From: [Mycobacterium] crassicus
GTDB lineage: Bacteria > Actinomycetota > Actinomycetes > Mycobacteriales > Mycobacteriaceae
NCBI RefSeq assembly: GCF_020181615.1
Contig: NZ_CP084029.1
Location: 4,774,847 to 4,838,846, forward strand
Reading direction: 5' to 3'
DNA length: 64,000 nucleotides
The translations under genes and the position numbers were made by a program. This document shows positions 9,818-19,923 of this stretch, piece by piece. The notes below the pieces were generated by a model that ran no database searches, was not told the DNA's origin, and saw only the letters and a list, made by a program, of their open reading frames with translations. The stretch's first letter is position 1; the number at the start of each line of letters is the position of its first letter.

Positions 9818-11083
9818 CTAGTCCTCGGGCACCGGGATGACCAAGATGGTGGCCGTGGTCAACGCCTCGGTGTCGGGGGCTTTGTCGATCACCCGGGTGG
9901 CGCCGCCCGCGACGGACTGCACCGCGGTGCCGGCGACCGCACGGCCGGCCAGGCTCGACAACGCCATCTCGTTGAACATCGCGCTCGATGAGCCCTCGAC
10001 GGCGAACGCCGAAGCGCTGGAGCTGACCGAACTGCTGGACAGCATCGCCGGCATCACCTTGCCGGCAGGCGCCGCGGTAGACCAGCTGGCCGGCACCGAC
10101 AGCGAACCGACCATGCTCGCCTGCCCGGCGCTGGCCGCCACCGTGGTGGCGCCCGCCGAACCGGCGGCCGAGAGTGGCACCTGGTAGGAGATGTACCCGC
10201 CTGACAGCGGCCCCAGTGCGCCGGTGACCGGGGCCGGCCCGTTGAGCACGCTGATCACACCGGGCGGGTTCTGGGCCAAACCCACGAGCTGCCCGGCGAT
10301 CAGCCACCCGCTGCCGAGGTTGGCGAGGTGACCGAGCGGCGAGTATGGCCCGGTCAGTTGGCCCAGGAACTTGGCGAAATCCGAGAGGCCGGACCCGAGA
10401 TCGCCGAGAGACGTCCCGGCCTGCGCCGGGGACGGGCTGAGGTTCTGCAGAGTCCTGGGCACCGCCGACAACAGCTGGGACACCCTCGACGGGGCGGCCG
10501 AGGCGGTTCTGGCACCGGCAGCCTCCAGGGCCTGGGCGACGTCGGACGACCCGCCACCGGTATCGGTGGCCTCCGGCGCCGGGTTGAACGGGGTGAGCTG
10601 AGTGGCCGTGGCTGCGGAGCCGGCATAGGCGTACATGGCGGAGGCGTCCTGGGCCCACATCTCGGCGTAGAGCGCGTCGGTGGCCGCGATCGCCGGCGTG
10701 TTCTGGCCGAGCAGGTTGGTGGCGACCAGCGTCAGCAGCAGGCTGCGGTTGGCGGCGATCACCGGCGGCGGTACGTGTGCCGCGAAGGCAGCCTCATAGG
10801 CGGCGGCCGCCGAGGAGACCTGCATCGCCGCGTGCTCGACCTGCAGGGCGGTACTGCTGATCCACTCCGCATAGGGGGTGGATGCGGCCACCATCGCCAG
10901 CGCGGACGGGCCGTGCCAGATACCGGTCAGGTCGGTGATCACCGAACGGTAGGCGGCGGCCGCGGTGTGCAGTTCACCCGCCAGCGCCTGCCACGCACCG
11001 GCGGCCGCCAGCAAAGGCCCCGGACCTGCTCCGGAGTACATCAGGCCGGAATGGACCTCCGGCGGCACCGCTCCAAACTCCAT
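9818..11083 (-). CDS. PPE-family protein, SVP subgroup
   Basis: A 421-residue protein. The start at MEFGAVPPEV was chosen because PPE proteins begin within a few residues of that motif and because AGAGGTCGGGTGAG precedes it. An ATG 13 codons earlier would add a non-homologous tail. The PPE domain has the conserved WHGPSALAM and HVPPPVIAANR segments, and the C-terminal half carries SLSVPASWS. It is first in the two-gene PPE transcript. The 198-base gap upstream (11084-11281) probably holds its promoter; nothing else was recognised there. Confidence 0.92.
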   Translation of the reverse strand: MEFGAVPPEVHSGLMYSGAGPGPLLAAAGAWQALAGELHTAAAAYRSVITDLTGIWHGPSALAMVAASTPYAEWISSTALQVEHAAMQVSSAAAAYEAAFAAHVPPPVIAANRSLLLTLVATNLLGQNTPAIAATDALYAEMWAQDASAMYAYAGSAATATQLTPFNPAPEATDTGGGSSDVAQALEAAGARTASAAPSRVSQLLSAVPRTLQNLSPSPAQAGTSLGDLGSGLSDFAKFLGQLTGPYSPLGHLANLGSGWLIAGQLVGLAQNPPGVISVLNGPAPVTGALGPLSGGYISYQVPLSAAGSAGATTVAASAGQASMVGSLSVPASWSTAAPAGKVMPAMLSSSSVSSSASAFAVEGSSSAMFNEMALSSLAGRAVAGTAVQSVAGGATRVIDKAPDTEALTTATILVIPVPED

Positions 11084-11281
11084 CTCACCCGACCTCTGAA
11101 TGTCGCACTTGCTGACGGTCACGCAGATGACCAGGGGATGAATTTACGGTGACTTGCTGGAAGGTAACCGGGAACAAGCTGTGAACGGTCGTGGAGATCC
11201 GTGTGGCTACCATCACATCGGGCAGGCTGACACGGCAACAGGCAACCCGCAACCGATAGGGCCCGGACGGCGGCGGCGAAC

Positions 11282-11920
11282 TCAGGCCGGCGCGGCGTCC
11301 ACCAGCAACCGGGTAGCGGCGTCGACCAGCGTTCGGATCACCTCGTCGGTGGTGAAGTCGCTGAGCCACAGGTTCGGCGAATCGGTGCGATGCAGCATCG
11401 CGACCCCGTGCAATGCCACCGACAGCGCGGCCGCGATCCGGTCCGAATCCGGATCCGAAGCGGCATCCGCCGGTTCAGCGAGGCTCGACGGCGGTTCGCC
11501 GCGGCAGGCCAGCAAAGCCCGGGTCACCGTGGCGAGGGCCTGGCGGGCCGCCGGCGGCGCTTGGCCGTCCTGGGTCATCAGCGCGTAACGCAGCGGATGC
11601 CGCTGTGCGAACGACACGTACACCCGGCAGCCGATCAGCAGCCGCTCACGGGGATCGGTGGCGGCCTGGACGTGTTCGGCGATCTCCTCGGAGACCCGTA
11701 CCCAGCTGGACTCGGCGACGGCCTCGAGCACTCGATCCCGGTCGTCGAAGTGGGCGTAGACCGATGGCGCCGCAATACCGGCCTCTCGGGCGATGCTGCG
11801 CAGCGACACCTCGCCCTCACTGTCGGCACCGTCGATCACGCGGATGGCCGCGGACAGGATCTCGTCACGCAGCAGTGCGCCGTGGCCTCGCAGATTGCGT
11901 CGACGAGGGGTACTGGACAC
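11282..11920 (-). CDS. TetR-family repressor divergent from mmpS-mmpL
   Basis: A 212-residue protein. The N-terminal helix-turn-helix lies at about 20-65 (SLRSIAREAGIAAPSVYAHF), with a C-terminal ligand domain of the TetR_C_33-like type. It is divergent from the mmpS-mmpL operon and separated from it by about 120 bases containing a perfect dyad just upstream of its own start. By analogy with other TetR-MmpSL loci it probably represses itself and the transporter and responds to a transported lipid or drug. The ligand is unknown. Confidence 0.9.
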   Translation of the reverse strand: MSSTPRRRNLRGHGALLRDEILSAAIRVIDGADSEGEVSLRSIAREAGIAAPSVYAHFDDRDRVLEAVAESSWVRVSEEIAEHVQAATDPRERLLIGCRVYVSFAQRHPLRYALMTQDGQAPPAARQALATVTRALLACRGEPPSSLAEPADAASDPDSDRIAAALSVALHGVAMLHRTDSPNLWLSDFTTDEVIRTLVDAATRLLVDAAPA

Positions 11921-11929
11921 TCCGACATC

Positions 11930-11943
11930 CTAACGACTGTTAG
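11930..11943. promoter_or_regulatory. putative TetR operator (CTAAC-N4-GTTAG)
   Basis: A perfect inverted repeat, CTAAC-GACT-GTTAG, sits ten bases upstream of the tetR start and within the divergent mmpS promoter region. A TAGTTGTTGG extension follows it. Position and symmetry suit autoregulation by the adjacent TetR protein. This is inferred from sequence only. Confidence 0.55.
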
Positions 11944-12042
11944 TTGTTGGCACCTGCGTGCTGAACAACATCATGCGCACCAGTGTGAGCTGACACAATC
12001 TAACTTTACATGTGTTTCCTTATGGTCGTAAGGTCAGCGTTC

Positions 12043-12489
12043 ATGAGCGCAATGCAGAGACTGCGGAGGCCGCTGGAACGGCTGTGGATCGTGTTGGTGA
12101 TCGTCCCGGTCGCCGCGGTCGGCGCGTTGGTCATCTACCGGTTCCACGGTGTCTTCGGTTCCGAGGGCGCGGCGGCCGGCGGTAACAGCGGCGGCGAGAT
12201 CGTCTCGACCGTCCCCAAGTACGTCACCTACGAGGTCTACGGCCCCGAAGGCACCTCGGGGATGGTCAGCTACGTCGACGAACGCGCCCAGGCCCAGGAG
12301 GCGACGTTTCACTCGCTGCCGTGGTCGTTGACCCTGACCACGACTTTGCCGAGCGTCTACGCCAACGTCATGGCCCAGGGCGACGGCCACGAGTTGGGCT
12401 GCCGGATCACCGTCAACGGTGAACTGCGCGACGAGCAGCAGACCGACGGGCATGCCGCCGCGACGTTCTGCGTGGTGAAGGCGGCGTGA
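12043..12489 (+). CDS. mmpS: MmpS-family membrane accessory protein
   Basis: A 148-residue protein with a short cytosolic N-terminus, one transmembrane helix (about 14-35) and a periplasmic beta-sandwich domain with VTYEVYGPEG, ITVNGELRDEQ and a Cys pair (GCRIT, TFCVV). MmpS proteins act with MmpL permeases in siderophore, lipid or drug export. The ATG at 12043 was chosen because AAGGT lies ten bases upstream. An ATG 11 codons earlier lacks a ribosome site. The stop overlaps the mmpL start by four bases, so translation is coupled. Confidence 0.93.
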   Translation: MSAMQRLRRPLERLWIVLVIVPVAAVGALVIYRFHGVFGSEGAAAGGNSGGEIVSTVPKYVTYEVYGPEGTSGMVSYVDERAQAQEATFHSLPWSLTLTTTLPSVYANVMAQGDGHELGCRITVNGELRDEQQTDGHAAATFCVVKAA

Positions 12490-15413
12490 GCGCCCGCCGC
12501 CGCGCCCCGGGCGCCGGGGCCCAGACGCCGCTGTACCCGCGGCTGATCCGTGCGCTGTCCATCCCGATCATCCTGTTCTGGCTCGCCGCGGCCGCGGCGA
12601 CCAATCTGCTGGTCCCGCAACTGGAGATCGTCGGAGCGCGCAATGCGGTCTCCCTCTCACCGCAGGATGCGCCGTCGGTGCTGGCCATGAAACACATCGG
12701 CGAGAAGTTCGGCGAGTTCAGCTCCGACTCGGTGCTGATGATCGTGCTCGAAAGCGACTCCGAGTTGGGTGAGGACGCCCACCATTACTACGACCGGCTG
12801 GTGCAGACACTGGAGGCCGACACCGCACACGTCGAGCACGTGCAGGACTTCTGGGGTGATCGGGTCACCTCGGCGGGCTCCCAGAGCGAGGACGGCCGGG
12901 CCGCCTACGTGCAGGTGCACCTGGCCGGCAACCAGGGCTCGGCCCAGGGCGTGGAATCGGTCGACTCGGTGCGCGAGATCGTCGAGGAATCCGATCCGCC
13001 GCCCGGGCTGCGCCCCTATGTGACCGGTCAGGCCGCCCTGGTCGCCGACACCAACGAAGCCGGCGACGCGTCCATGATCAAGATGACCGGCATCACCCTG
13101 GCCGTCATCACGGTGATGCTGCTGGTGGTCTACCGGTCGATCGCCACCACCGCGATCGGCTTGCTCGTCGTCGTCACCGAGATGAGCGTGGCCCGCGGAT
13201 TGATCGCGACGCTGAGCCACTTCCACGTCTTCGCGATCTCCACCTTCGTGGTCAGCATCCTCACCGCACTGGCGATCGCGGCCGGAACCGACTATTGGAT
13301 CTTCCTGATCGGGCGCTACCACGAGGCCCGCAGCGCGGGCGAAGATCCCGAGACCGCCCAGCGCACCACGCTGTCCAGCGTCAGCCACGTCATCCTGGGC
13401 TCCGGGTTGACCATCGCCGGCGCCATGTTGTGCCTGCACTTCACCCGTCTGAACTACTTCAACACCCTGGCGGTGCCGTGCGCCCTGGGCATGTTCACCA
13501 TCCTGCTGATGGGGCTGACCTTTGCCCCGGCGGTGCTCGCGGTCGGCAGCCGATTCGGCCTGCTCGACCCCAAGCGGGTGACCAGCGCCGGCGGCTGGCG
13601 CAAAGTGGGCACCGCCGTGGTGCGCTGGCCGGTGCCGATCCTGGCCGCCGCCAGTGCCGTTGCCGCCGTCGGTGTCCTGGTGCTGCCGGGCTACCAGACC
13701 AGCTACGACAACCGGCACTACATCCCCGCCGACGTCCCGTCGAACATCGGCTACGCCGCCGCCGAGAAGCACTTCAGCTCGGCGCGGATGAACCCCGACA
13801 TGCTGATGGTCGAAGCCGACCACGACATGCGTAACCCGCGCGACATGCTGGTGCTGGACCGCATCGCCCGCAACATCTTCCGGGTGCCGGGTATCGAGCG
13901 GGTCCAGTCCATCACCCGCCCGCTCGGCCCGCCGATGGAGCACGGCTCGGTGCCGTTCCAGATCAGCGCGCAGGGCGTCACGATGGCCGAGAACCTGCAG
14001 TTCCTCAAGGCCCGTCTGGACGACACCCAGTCCATGGCCGACCAGCTCTCGTCGATGGTCGCGGTGATGGACCGGCTGCACGGGCTGACCGTGCAGCTGT
14101 CCGACGCCACCCACGGCACCGACGAGGCCGCCCACGACATGCAGGGCACGATGGAAGAGGTTCGGGACCGGATCGCCGACTTCGACGACGAGGTCCGGCC
14201 GCTGCGCAACTATTTCTATTGGGAGCCACACTGTTTCAACATCGGTGTGTGCAACGCGTTCCGGTCGATGTTCGACGCCACCGACGGCTTTGACAAGCTG
14301 GCGGAGAACACCTCGGCGTTGGCCGGCCAGCTGGACCGAGTCGATGCGATCACCCCGGAGATCGCCGACCAGATCCCGCCGATGATCGCCATCACCACCA
14401 ACATGCGCGACCTGATGTTGACCATGCACAGCAGTTTCAGCCAGGTGGTGACGCAGTTGGAGCAGATGACCGACACCGCCGCGGTGATGGGCCAGGTCTT
14501 CGACGACGCCCGCAACGACGACATGTTCTACCTGCCGCCGGAGGCCTTCGACAGCCCCGACTTTCAGCGCGGGATGGAGTTGATGATGTCGCCGGACGGC
14601 CAGGCGGCACGCATTCTGATCACCCACGACACCGACCCCGCGACCGTCGACGGCATCTCGCACGTCGACTCCGAGCTGCAGGCCGCCAAGGAGGCCGTCA
14701 AGGGCACCCCGCTGGCCAAGGCGAAGTTCTATCTGGGCGGCACCGCTGCCACCTATGCCGACATCCAGACCGGCGCACACTACGACCTGCTGATCGCGGC
14801 GATCGCCGCCATCATCCTGATCTTCGTGGTGATGTTGCTGATCACCCGGGCGCTGGTCGCCTCGATCGTGATCGTCGGGACCGTGGTGCTGTCGCTGGCC
14901 TCCTCCTTCGGACTGTCGGTGCTGCTGTGGCAGTACGTGTTCGGTATCGAATTGCAGTGGCTGGTGATCGCCATGTCGGTGATCGTGCTGCTGGCGGTGG
15001 GCTCGGACTACAACCTGCTGGTGGTGTCGCGGATGAAGGAGGAGATGGGTGCCGGCCTGAAGACCGGATTGATCCGCGCCATGGGCGCCACCGGCAAGGT
15101 GGTGACCGCGGCCGGAATGGTGTTCGCGTTCACCATGATCGCGATGATCGCCAGTGACCTGCGGTCGGTCGGGCAGATCGGCACCACCATCGGGCTGGGC
15201 CTGCTGTTCGACACGTTCATCGTGCGCAGCCTGATCACGCCGTCGATCGCCGCTCTGCTCGGTCGGTGGTTCTGGTGGCCGATCAACGTGCACCGCCGGC
15301 CCGCCCCGCCGAGCGTGAACTCAGCCGCACGTTCGGACACCGAGCGTGAAGCCACGTTCACTCCCGGCGGGGAGCAGGCGACGGGAGCGCCGGTATTGTC
15401 AGCCCATGCTTGA
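12486..15413 (+). CDS. mmpL: MmpL-family RND transporter
   Basis: A 975-residue permease with twelve expected membrane helices, two MMPL domains and a large periplasmic loop between helices 7 and 8 containing the conserved [10 protein letters not shown] segment with a paired Cys. Proton-relay-type motifs GTDYWIF (helix 4) and GSDYNLL (helix 10) are present. It is of the MmpL4/5 subclass that pairs with MmpS. The GTG start overlaps the mmpS stop. The C-terminal tail is short and polar. The substrate (siderophore, glycopeptidolipid-like lipid or xenobiotic) cannot be told from sequence. Confidence 0.95.
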   Translation: MSARRRAPGAGAQTPLYPRLIRALSIPIILFWLAAAAATNLLVPQLEIVGARNAVSLSPQDAPSVLAMKHIGEKFGEFSSDSVLMIVLESDSELGEDAHHYYDRLVQTLEADTAHVEHVQDFWGDRVTSAGSQSEDGRAAYVQVHLAGNQGSAQGVESVDSVREIVEESDPPPGLRPYVTGQAALVADTNEAGDASMIKMTGITLAVITVMLLVVYRSIATTAIGLLVVVTEMSVARGLIATLSHFHVFAISTFVVSILTALAIAAGTDYWIFLIGRYHEARSAGEDPETAQRTTLSSVSHVILGSGLTIAGAMLCLHFTRLNYFNTLAVPCALGMFTILLMGLTFAPAVLAVGSRFGLLDPKRVTSAGGWRKVGTAVVRWPVPILAAASAVAAVGVLVLPGYQTSYDNRHYIPADVPSNIGYAAAEKHFSSARMNPDMLMVEADHDMRNPRDMLVLDRIARNIFRVPGIERVQSITRPLGPPMEHGSVPFQISAQGVTMAENLQFLKARLDDTQSMADQLSSMVAVMDRLHGLTVQLSDATHGTDEAAHDMQGTMEEVRDRIADFDDEVRPLRNYFYWEPHCFNIGVCNAFRSMFDATDGFDKLAENTSALAGQLDRVDAITPEIADQIPPMIAITTNMRDLMLTMHSSFSQVVTQLEQMTDTAAVMGQVFDDARNDDMFYLPPEAFDSPDFQRGMELMMSPDGQAARILITHDTDPATVDGISHVDSELQAAKEAVKGTPLAKAKFYLGGTAATYADIQTGAHYDLLIAAIAAIILIFVVMLLITRALVASIVIVGTVVLSLASSFGLSVLLWQYVFGIELQWLVIAMSVIVLLAVGSDYNLLVVSRMKEEMGAGLKTGLIRAMGATGKVVTAAGMVFAFTMIAMIASDLRSVGQIGTTIGLGLLFDTFIVRSLITPSIAALLGRWFWWPINVHRRPAPPSVNSAARSDTEREATFTPGGEQATGAPVLSAHA

Positions 15414-16080
15414 CGCGATCTACCGGGGCGCGCACGGCCGGATCAGCGCACTGGCCGCCGGCCTGAACGCAGACCAGCTACAAAGCCCGGTTCCGGCCAC
15501 ACCCGGCTGGACGGTGCATGACCTGCTGGCCCACCTGGTGGGCGGTGCCGCCGACGCGGCCGCCAACCGGATCGACGGCGCGCCGGGCGAATCCTGGACT
15601 GCCCGGCACGTCGCCGAACGGCGCACCCGCCCGGTCGCCGAACTGCTCGATGAATGGGAGACCGCCGCACCGACGGTCGAGGCCGCTTTGGTGGGCCAGA
15701 AGTTCGTCGGCGCCAATCTGGCCGCCGACGCGATCTGCCACGAGGCCGACCTGCACGAGGCCCTGGGACTGGCCCGCACCGATCGTGAGCACTGGCAGCC
15801 CCTGCTGAATGTGATGGGAAATCTTCCCGGCCGACGGTTGCGCGACACCGCGACGCTGGTGATCAGCGACAAGCTGGGACAGCAATGGCGTTGCGGCACA
15901 GGAGAAACCGTCACCACGCTGCGCGCCGACGGCTACGAGCTGATGCGCGCGCTGTTCACCCGGCGGTCACGGCGGCAGATCGCCGCCTGGGACTGGTCGC
16001 CCGCGCCATCCGAGGAGATGGTCGACAGCTTCGGCGCTTTCGGCCACCGCGACGACGACCAGCCGATCCCCGCCCCCTGA
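15406..16080 (+). CDS. maleylpyruvate-isomerase / DinB-type mycothiol-dependent family protein
   Basis: A 224-residue protein of the TIGR03083 group: a four-helix DinB-like bundle with TPGWTVHDLLAHLVGG near residues 30-45 and HEADLHEALG in the middle, where conserved His residues would bind a metal. Family members are mycothiol-dependent transferases or isomerases. Many have no assigned substrate. The start overlaps the last eight bases of mmpL in another frame, implying one transcript. The ATG was chosen because the earlier in-frame sequence is antisense-like. Confidence 0.82.
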   Translation: MLDAIYRGAHGRISALAAGLNADQLQSPVPATPGWTVHDLLAHLVGGAADAAANRIDGAPGESWTARHVAERRTRPVAELLDEWETAAPTVEAALVGQKFVGANLAADAICHEADLHEALGLARTDREHWQPLLNVMGNLPGRRLRDTATLVISDKLGQQWRCGTGETVTTLRADGYELMRALFTRRSRRQIAAWDWSPAPSEEMVDSFGAFGHRDDDQPIPAP

Positions 16081-16081
16081 C

Positions 16082-16720
16082 TCAGACCACGCAGGCGGTG
16101 AGACGCGGTGGGGCGAACGACACCGAACCCACCCCGCCGACGATCATGCCGTTGTCGGCCAGCGTCATGGCCGTCACGTACGAGCAGGTCTGAATCTCGG
16201 TCAGCCCGTTGAGATACACCACGTCGAAGGTGTAGGCGAAGTTGCGCACCAACTGCCCCGCGGTCCACGGCACGTCGACGACGAAGCCCAGCGACGATGC
16301 CGAGCGTGCCCCCAGTGCTCGCGGACCGGCTTCGCCGATGTGCGGCGTGATCGAGAACGGCACGCCGTCCCGTTTGGTGCCGGTCAGGCCGGTGCTGTTG
16401 ATCCGATAGCCGGTGGCCGCAGCCGGCACCAACTCTCCGGGCCGGATGTTGGTGCTGAACAGGATCGAGTAGTTCGTGCCACCGACGACCGCAGTGGTGC
16501 TGAAGCTGGTCGAGGTGAACTCTTCGGGCAGTTGCACCACGCAGTTCTCGATCAGTTCGTTCGGGTCACCACAGTCCTGCGAGCCGGCCGGCACAGCCAG
16601 CGCCCGCGGCGCCGCGAGCGTGAAACCGAGGGCAGGCACCGACCAGGCGGCGCCGCGCACGAACATCCGTCGGGAGATCGCCGGGTTCAAACGGTTCAAG
16701 CGGTTCGCAATGTCCGTCAT
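16082..16720 (-). CDS. Tat-exported protein of unknown function
   Basis: A 212-residue protein with a clear twin-arginine signal: SRRMFVRG at about 16-23, then a hydrophobic stretch, with cleavage expected after ALA near residue 41. The mature part is a beta-rich domain with VVQLPEEF, two Cys (QDCGDP, NCVVQ) near the N-terminus and two more near the end (QTCSYV, LTACVV), suggesting two disulphides. The ATG at 16720 was chosen because it places the Tat motif at the proper distance; the longer upstream reading frame is shadow sequence. It is convergent with the DinB-like gene (one base apart) and divergent from the MMPL-methyltransferase gene. No family is recognised. Confidence 0.8.
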   Translation of the reverse strand: MTDIANRLNRLNPAISRRMFVRGAAWSVPALGFTLAAPRALAVPAGSQDCGDPNELIENCVVQLPEEFTSTSFSTTAVVGGTNYSILFSTNIRPGELVPAAATGYRINSTGLTGTKRDGVPFSITPHIGEAGPRALGARSASSLGFVVDVPWTAGQLVRNFAYTFDVVYLNGLTEIQTCSYVTAMTLADNGMIVGGVGSVSFAPPRLTACVV

Positions 16721-16788
16721 GCATTCGAGGGTACCGACCAGGCACGTTGGTTGTTGTTCGAAATTCGATTCAATGACATGCTCGCCAG

Positions 16789-19700
16789 GTGGTGTGGGAC
16801 CGGTTGGCTGCTGCCGTAACCGGACGACGTTGCTGGCTGACAGCACTGGTTCCGCTTCTGATCGCCGGCGCGCTGATGGCCCTCGGCGGAGCAAACGGCG
16901 CTGCGGCCCGATCGCCGGTGACGCTGCCCAGCAGTTCGGAATCCGCCCGCGTCGCCGCGCAGCTCTCGGAGTTCGCCGATGGGGATCAGGCGGCCACGCT
17001 GCTGGTCGCCACGCGCAAAGACGGCCTGGCCCTGACTCCGGACGACCTGGCCGCCGTGCAGCAGGCCCGCGACCGGATGGCCCGGCTGCCGCAGGTGCTC
17101 CCCGGCCCGCCGTCACCGGTGTTGACCTCCGCCGACGGTCACGCGGCCCTGGCAGCGGTGGCGTTGAGCGCGCAGCTGTCCGGTTTCGAGCTCACCGACG
17201 CGGTCCAGGCGCTGCGGGCCGCCGCCGCTGACGGCCTGCCGGGGCGGCTGTCTACGCACGTCACTGGTGGGCCGGCCTTCGGTGCCGATATCGCCAATGC
17301 GTTCACCGGCGCCAATGTCACGCTGCTGGTGGCGACGGCGCTCGTGGTGGCGCTGCTGTTGATCATCACCTATCGCTCCCCGGTGCTGTGGCTGGCGCCG
17401 CTGATCGTGATCGCGTTTGCCGATCGGGTCGCCACCGTGGTGGGTACCGACGTCGCGCAGGCCGCCGGGGTGACGTTCGACGGCTCCACCTCCGGCATCA
17501 CCAGCGTCCTGGTCTTCGGGGCCGGCACCAACTACGCGCTGCTGTTGATCTCCCGCTACCGCGAGGAGCTCCGCGCTGAAACCGATCACCGCGCCGCGCT
17601 GCGCCGCGCCGTGGCCGCCGCCGCACCGGCGATCCTGGCCAGCAACGCCACCGTGGTACTGGCCCTGCTGACCCTGATCCTGGCGGTCACCCCGAGTACC
17701 CGCAGTCTGGGCATCTGCGCCGGCTGCGGCCTGGTGGTGGCCGCGGTGTTCGTCCTTTTGGTACTGCCCCCGGTGCTGGTGTTGTGCGGACGGAAGGTGT
17801 TCTGGCCGTTCACCCCCCGGGCGACGGACGCTTCGGCCACCACGACCGGCCCCTGGCACCGAGTCGCCGACGCCGTCTCGCGTCGTCCCGCGGTGGTGTG
17901 CACAGCGGCGGTCGCCGTACTGGCGATGTCGGCGGCCGGGTTGTCGGGCACCGGGATCGGGCTGTCGCAGACCGAGCAGTTCCGGTTGCGGGCCGACTCG
18001 GTGACCGGATTCGACACCCTGGCCGAGCATTTCCCCGGCGGGGCCGCGGGTCCGGCCGTCGTGATCGGCTCCACCGCCCGATCGCAGCAGATTCAGCAGG
18101 CGATCACCGCCGTTCCCGGCGTCGTCTCGGCCGTCCCGACGGGCGAGTCCGCCACCGGCAGCACCCGGTGGTCGGTGGTGCTCGATGCCGCGCCGTCAAC
18201 CGAGCGGGCGTTCACGATCGTTGCCGGACTTCGGGATTCGGTCCACGCGATCGACACGCAGGCACTGGTGGGTGGCGCCGACGCTCAAGCCCTCGACATC
18301 CGCGACGGCGCGGTGCGCGACCGGATGGTGCTGATCCCGCTGATTCTGCTGGTGGTGCTGGCGGTGTTGTTCGTGCTGCTGCGAGCCGTGGTGGCGCCCC
18401 CGGTTCTGGTGGCCGCGACGGTGCTCAGCGCGCTGGCGGCCCTCGGCCTGGGCAGCTGGGCCAGCCGGCAGGTCTTCGGGTTCCCGGCACTGGACAACAG
18501 CACACCGCTGTTCGCGTTCCTGTTCCTGGTCGCCCTGGGCGTGGACTACACGATCTTCCTGGTGACCCGTGCTCGGGAGGAGACGCCGGACTACGGCACC
18601 CGGATCGGCATGGTGCGCGCGGTGTCGGCCACCGGCGGGGTGATCACCAGTGCCGGCGTCGTGCTGGCGGCGGTGTTCGGTGTCCTCGGGGTGCTGCCGC
18701 TGATCGTGTTGACCCAGCTGGGGATCATCGTAGGTCTGGGCATCCTGCTCGACACGTTCGTGGTGCGCACACTGGTGATTCCGGCCCTGTTCGCGTTGAT
18801 CGGCGACCGGGTGTGGTGGCCCGCCTTCCCCCGGCGCGATCGTAGATTGGTGCTCATGCCCGAGGAGACCGCCGCGCAGTTCGCCGATCGCGTCATGGAC
18901 ACCATCGACAGCGCCAGCCTGGCGTTGCTGATCAGCCTGGGCCACCAGAGCGGGCTGTTCGATGTGCTGGCCGGGCGGCCATCCGCCACCAGTGCGCAGA
19001 TCGCCGAATCGGCCGGGCTCGACGAGCGCTACGTCCGGGAGTGGCTCGGCGGCATGACGGTCGCGAAGGTGGTCGACTACGACCCCGACACGAAGACCTA
19101 CCGGCTTCCCGAGCACCGCGCTGCCGCACTGACCCGGGCGGCAGGTCTGGACAACCTGGCGCGCATCACCCAGTACATTCCGCTACTCGCCGAGGTCGAA
19201 CAGCCGATCCTCGAATGCTTCCGCAACGGTGGCGGACTGGACTACGCGCAGTACCCGCGCTTTCACGCGGTGATGGCCGAACGCAGCGGCGAGGTCTTCG
19301 ACCATGCGCTGATCGACGACGTACTGCCGCTGGTCGAGGGCCTGCCGGAGTTGCTGCGAGCCGGGGCAGATGTCGCCGATTTCGGCTGCGGCAGTGGGCG
19401 TGCGATCAATGTGATGGCGCAGGCCTTCGGCGCGAGCCGATTCACCGGGATCGACTTCTCCGCCGAGGCGGTCGGTCGCGGGGCGCGGGAGGCCGCCCGG
19501 CGCGGCCTGACCAACGCGACCTTCGAGAGCCAGGACCTGGCCGCGCTGGTCAGGCCCGAAACCTACGACCTGATCACCGCTTTCGACGCCATTCACGACC
19601 AAGCCCGACCAGATCGGGTGCTGGCGAACATCTTTACCGCGCTGCGCCCAGGTGGTCTGCTGCTGATGGCCGACGCGAAGGCCTCCAGCGACCTGGAGGA

Positions 19701-19923
19701 CAACATCGGCGTCCCGCGATACACCTACCGTTTCACCGTGTCGCTGATGCACTGCATGCCGGTGTCGTTGGGCTTGGGCGGTGCCGGCTTGGGGACGATG
19801 TGGGGCCGGCAGGTCGCGGTGGCGATGCTGGGCGAGGCGGGGTTCACCGATGTGACGGTGTCCGAACTCGAGTCGGACCCGTCGAACTACTACTACCTGG
19901 CCCGGAAAACGGCGCGGTCCTAG
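16789..19923 (+). CDS. MMPL permease fused in frame to a SAM-dependent methyltransferase
   Basis: An open frame of 1044 residues. Residues 1-685 are a compact MMPL/RND permease of the YdfJ type: two blocks of six helices, [17 protein letters not shown] in helix 4 and [15 protein letters not shown] in helix 10, with small periplasmic loops. Residues from about 690 are a separate module resembling Rv2258c-like methyltransferases: a winged-helix-like N-terminus ([21 protein letters not shown]), the SAM motif VADFGCGSG at about 862-870, and [21 protein letters not shown]. No stop separates them. An internal ATG at 18856 (residue 690) lies exactly where a free-standing methyltransferase would start, but it has no obvious ribosome site. 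It could be a true fusion, or two genes merged by loss of a stop codon or a base error. Confidence 0.8.
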   Translation: MVWDRLAAAVTGRRCWLTALVPLLIAGALMALGGANGAAARSPVTLPSSSESARVAAQLSEFADGDQAATLLVATRKDGLALTPDDLAAVQQARDRMARLPQVLPGPPSPVLTSADGHAALAAVALSAQLSGFELTDAVQALRAAAADGLPGRLSTHVTGGPAFGADIANAFTGANVTLLVATALVVALLLIITYRSPVLWLAPLIVIAFADRVATVVGTDVAQAAGVTFDGSTSGITSVLVFGAGTNYALLLISRYREELRAETDHRAALRRAVAAAAPAILASNATVVLALLTLILAVTPSTRSLGICAGCGLVVAAVFVLLVLPPVLVLCGRKVFWPFTPRATDASATTTGPWHRVADAVSRRPAVVCTAAVAVLAMSAAGLSGTGIGLSQTEQFRLRADSVTGFDTLAEHFPGGAAGPAVVIGSTARSQQIQQAITAVPGVVSAVPTGESATGSTRWSVVLDAAPSTERAFTIVAGLRDSVHAIDTQALVGGADAQALDIRDGAVRDRMVLIPLILLVVLAVLFVLLRAVVAPPVLVAATVLSALAALGLGSWASRQVFGFPALDNSTPLFAFLFLVALGVDYTIFLVTRAREETPDYGTRIGMVRAVSATGGVITSAGVVLAAVFGVLGVLPLIVLTQLGIIVGLGILLDTFVVRTLVIPALFALIGDRVWWPAFPRRDRRLVLMPEETAAQFADRVMDTIDSASLALLISLGHQSGLFDVLAGRPSATSAQIAESAGLDERYVREWLGGMTVAKVVDYDPDTKTYRLPEHRAAALTRAAGLDNLARITQYIPLLAEVEQPILECFRNGGGLDYAQYPRFHAVMAERSGEVFDHALIDDVLPLVEGLPELLRAGADVADFGCGSGRAINVMAQAFGASRFTGIDFSAEAVGRGAREAARRGLTNATFESQDLAALVRPETYDLITAFDAIHDQARPDRVLANIFTALRPGGLLLMADAKASSDLEDNIGVPRYTYRFTVSLMHCMPVSLGLGGAGLGTMWGRQVAVAMLGEAGFTDVTVSELESDPSNYYYLARKTARS

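Noticed and set aside
12657..15293. 878-residue open frame opposite mmpL
   Set aside because: Antisense shadow of a long GC-rich gene; low complexity (His, Gln, Asp, Gly) and no domain.
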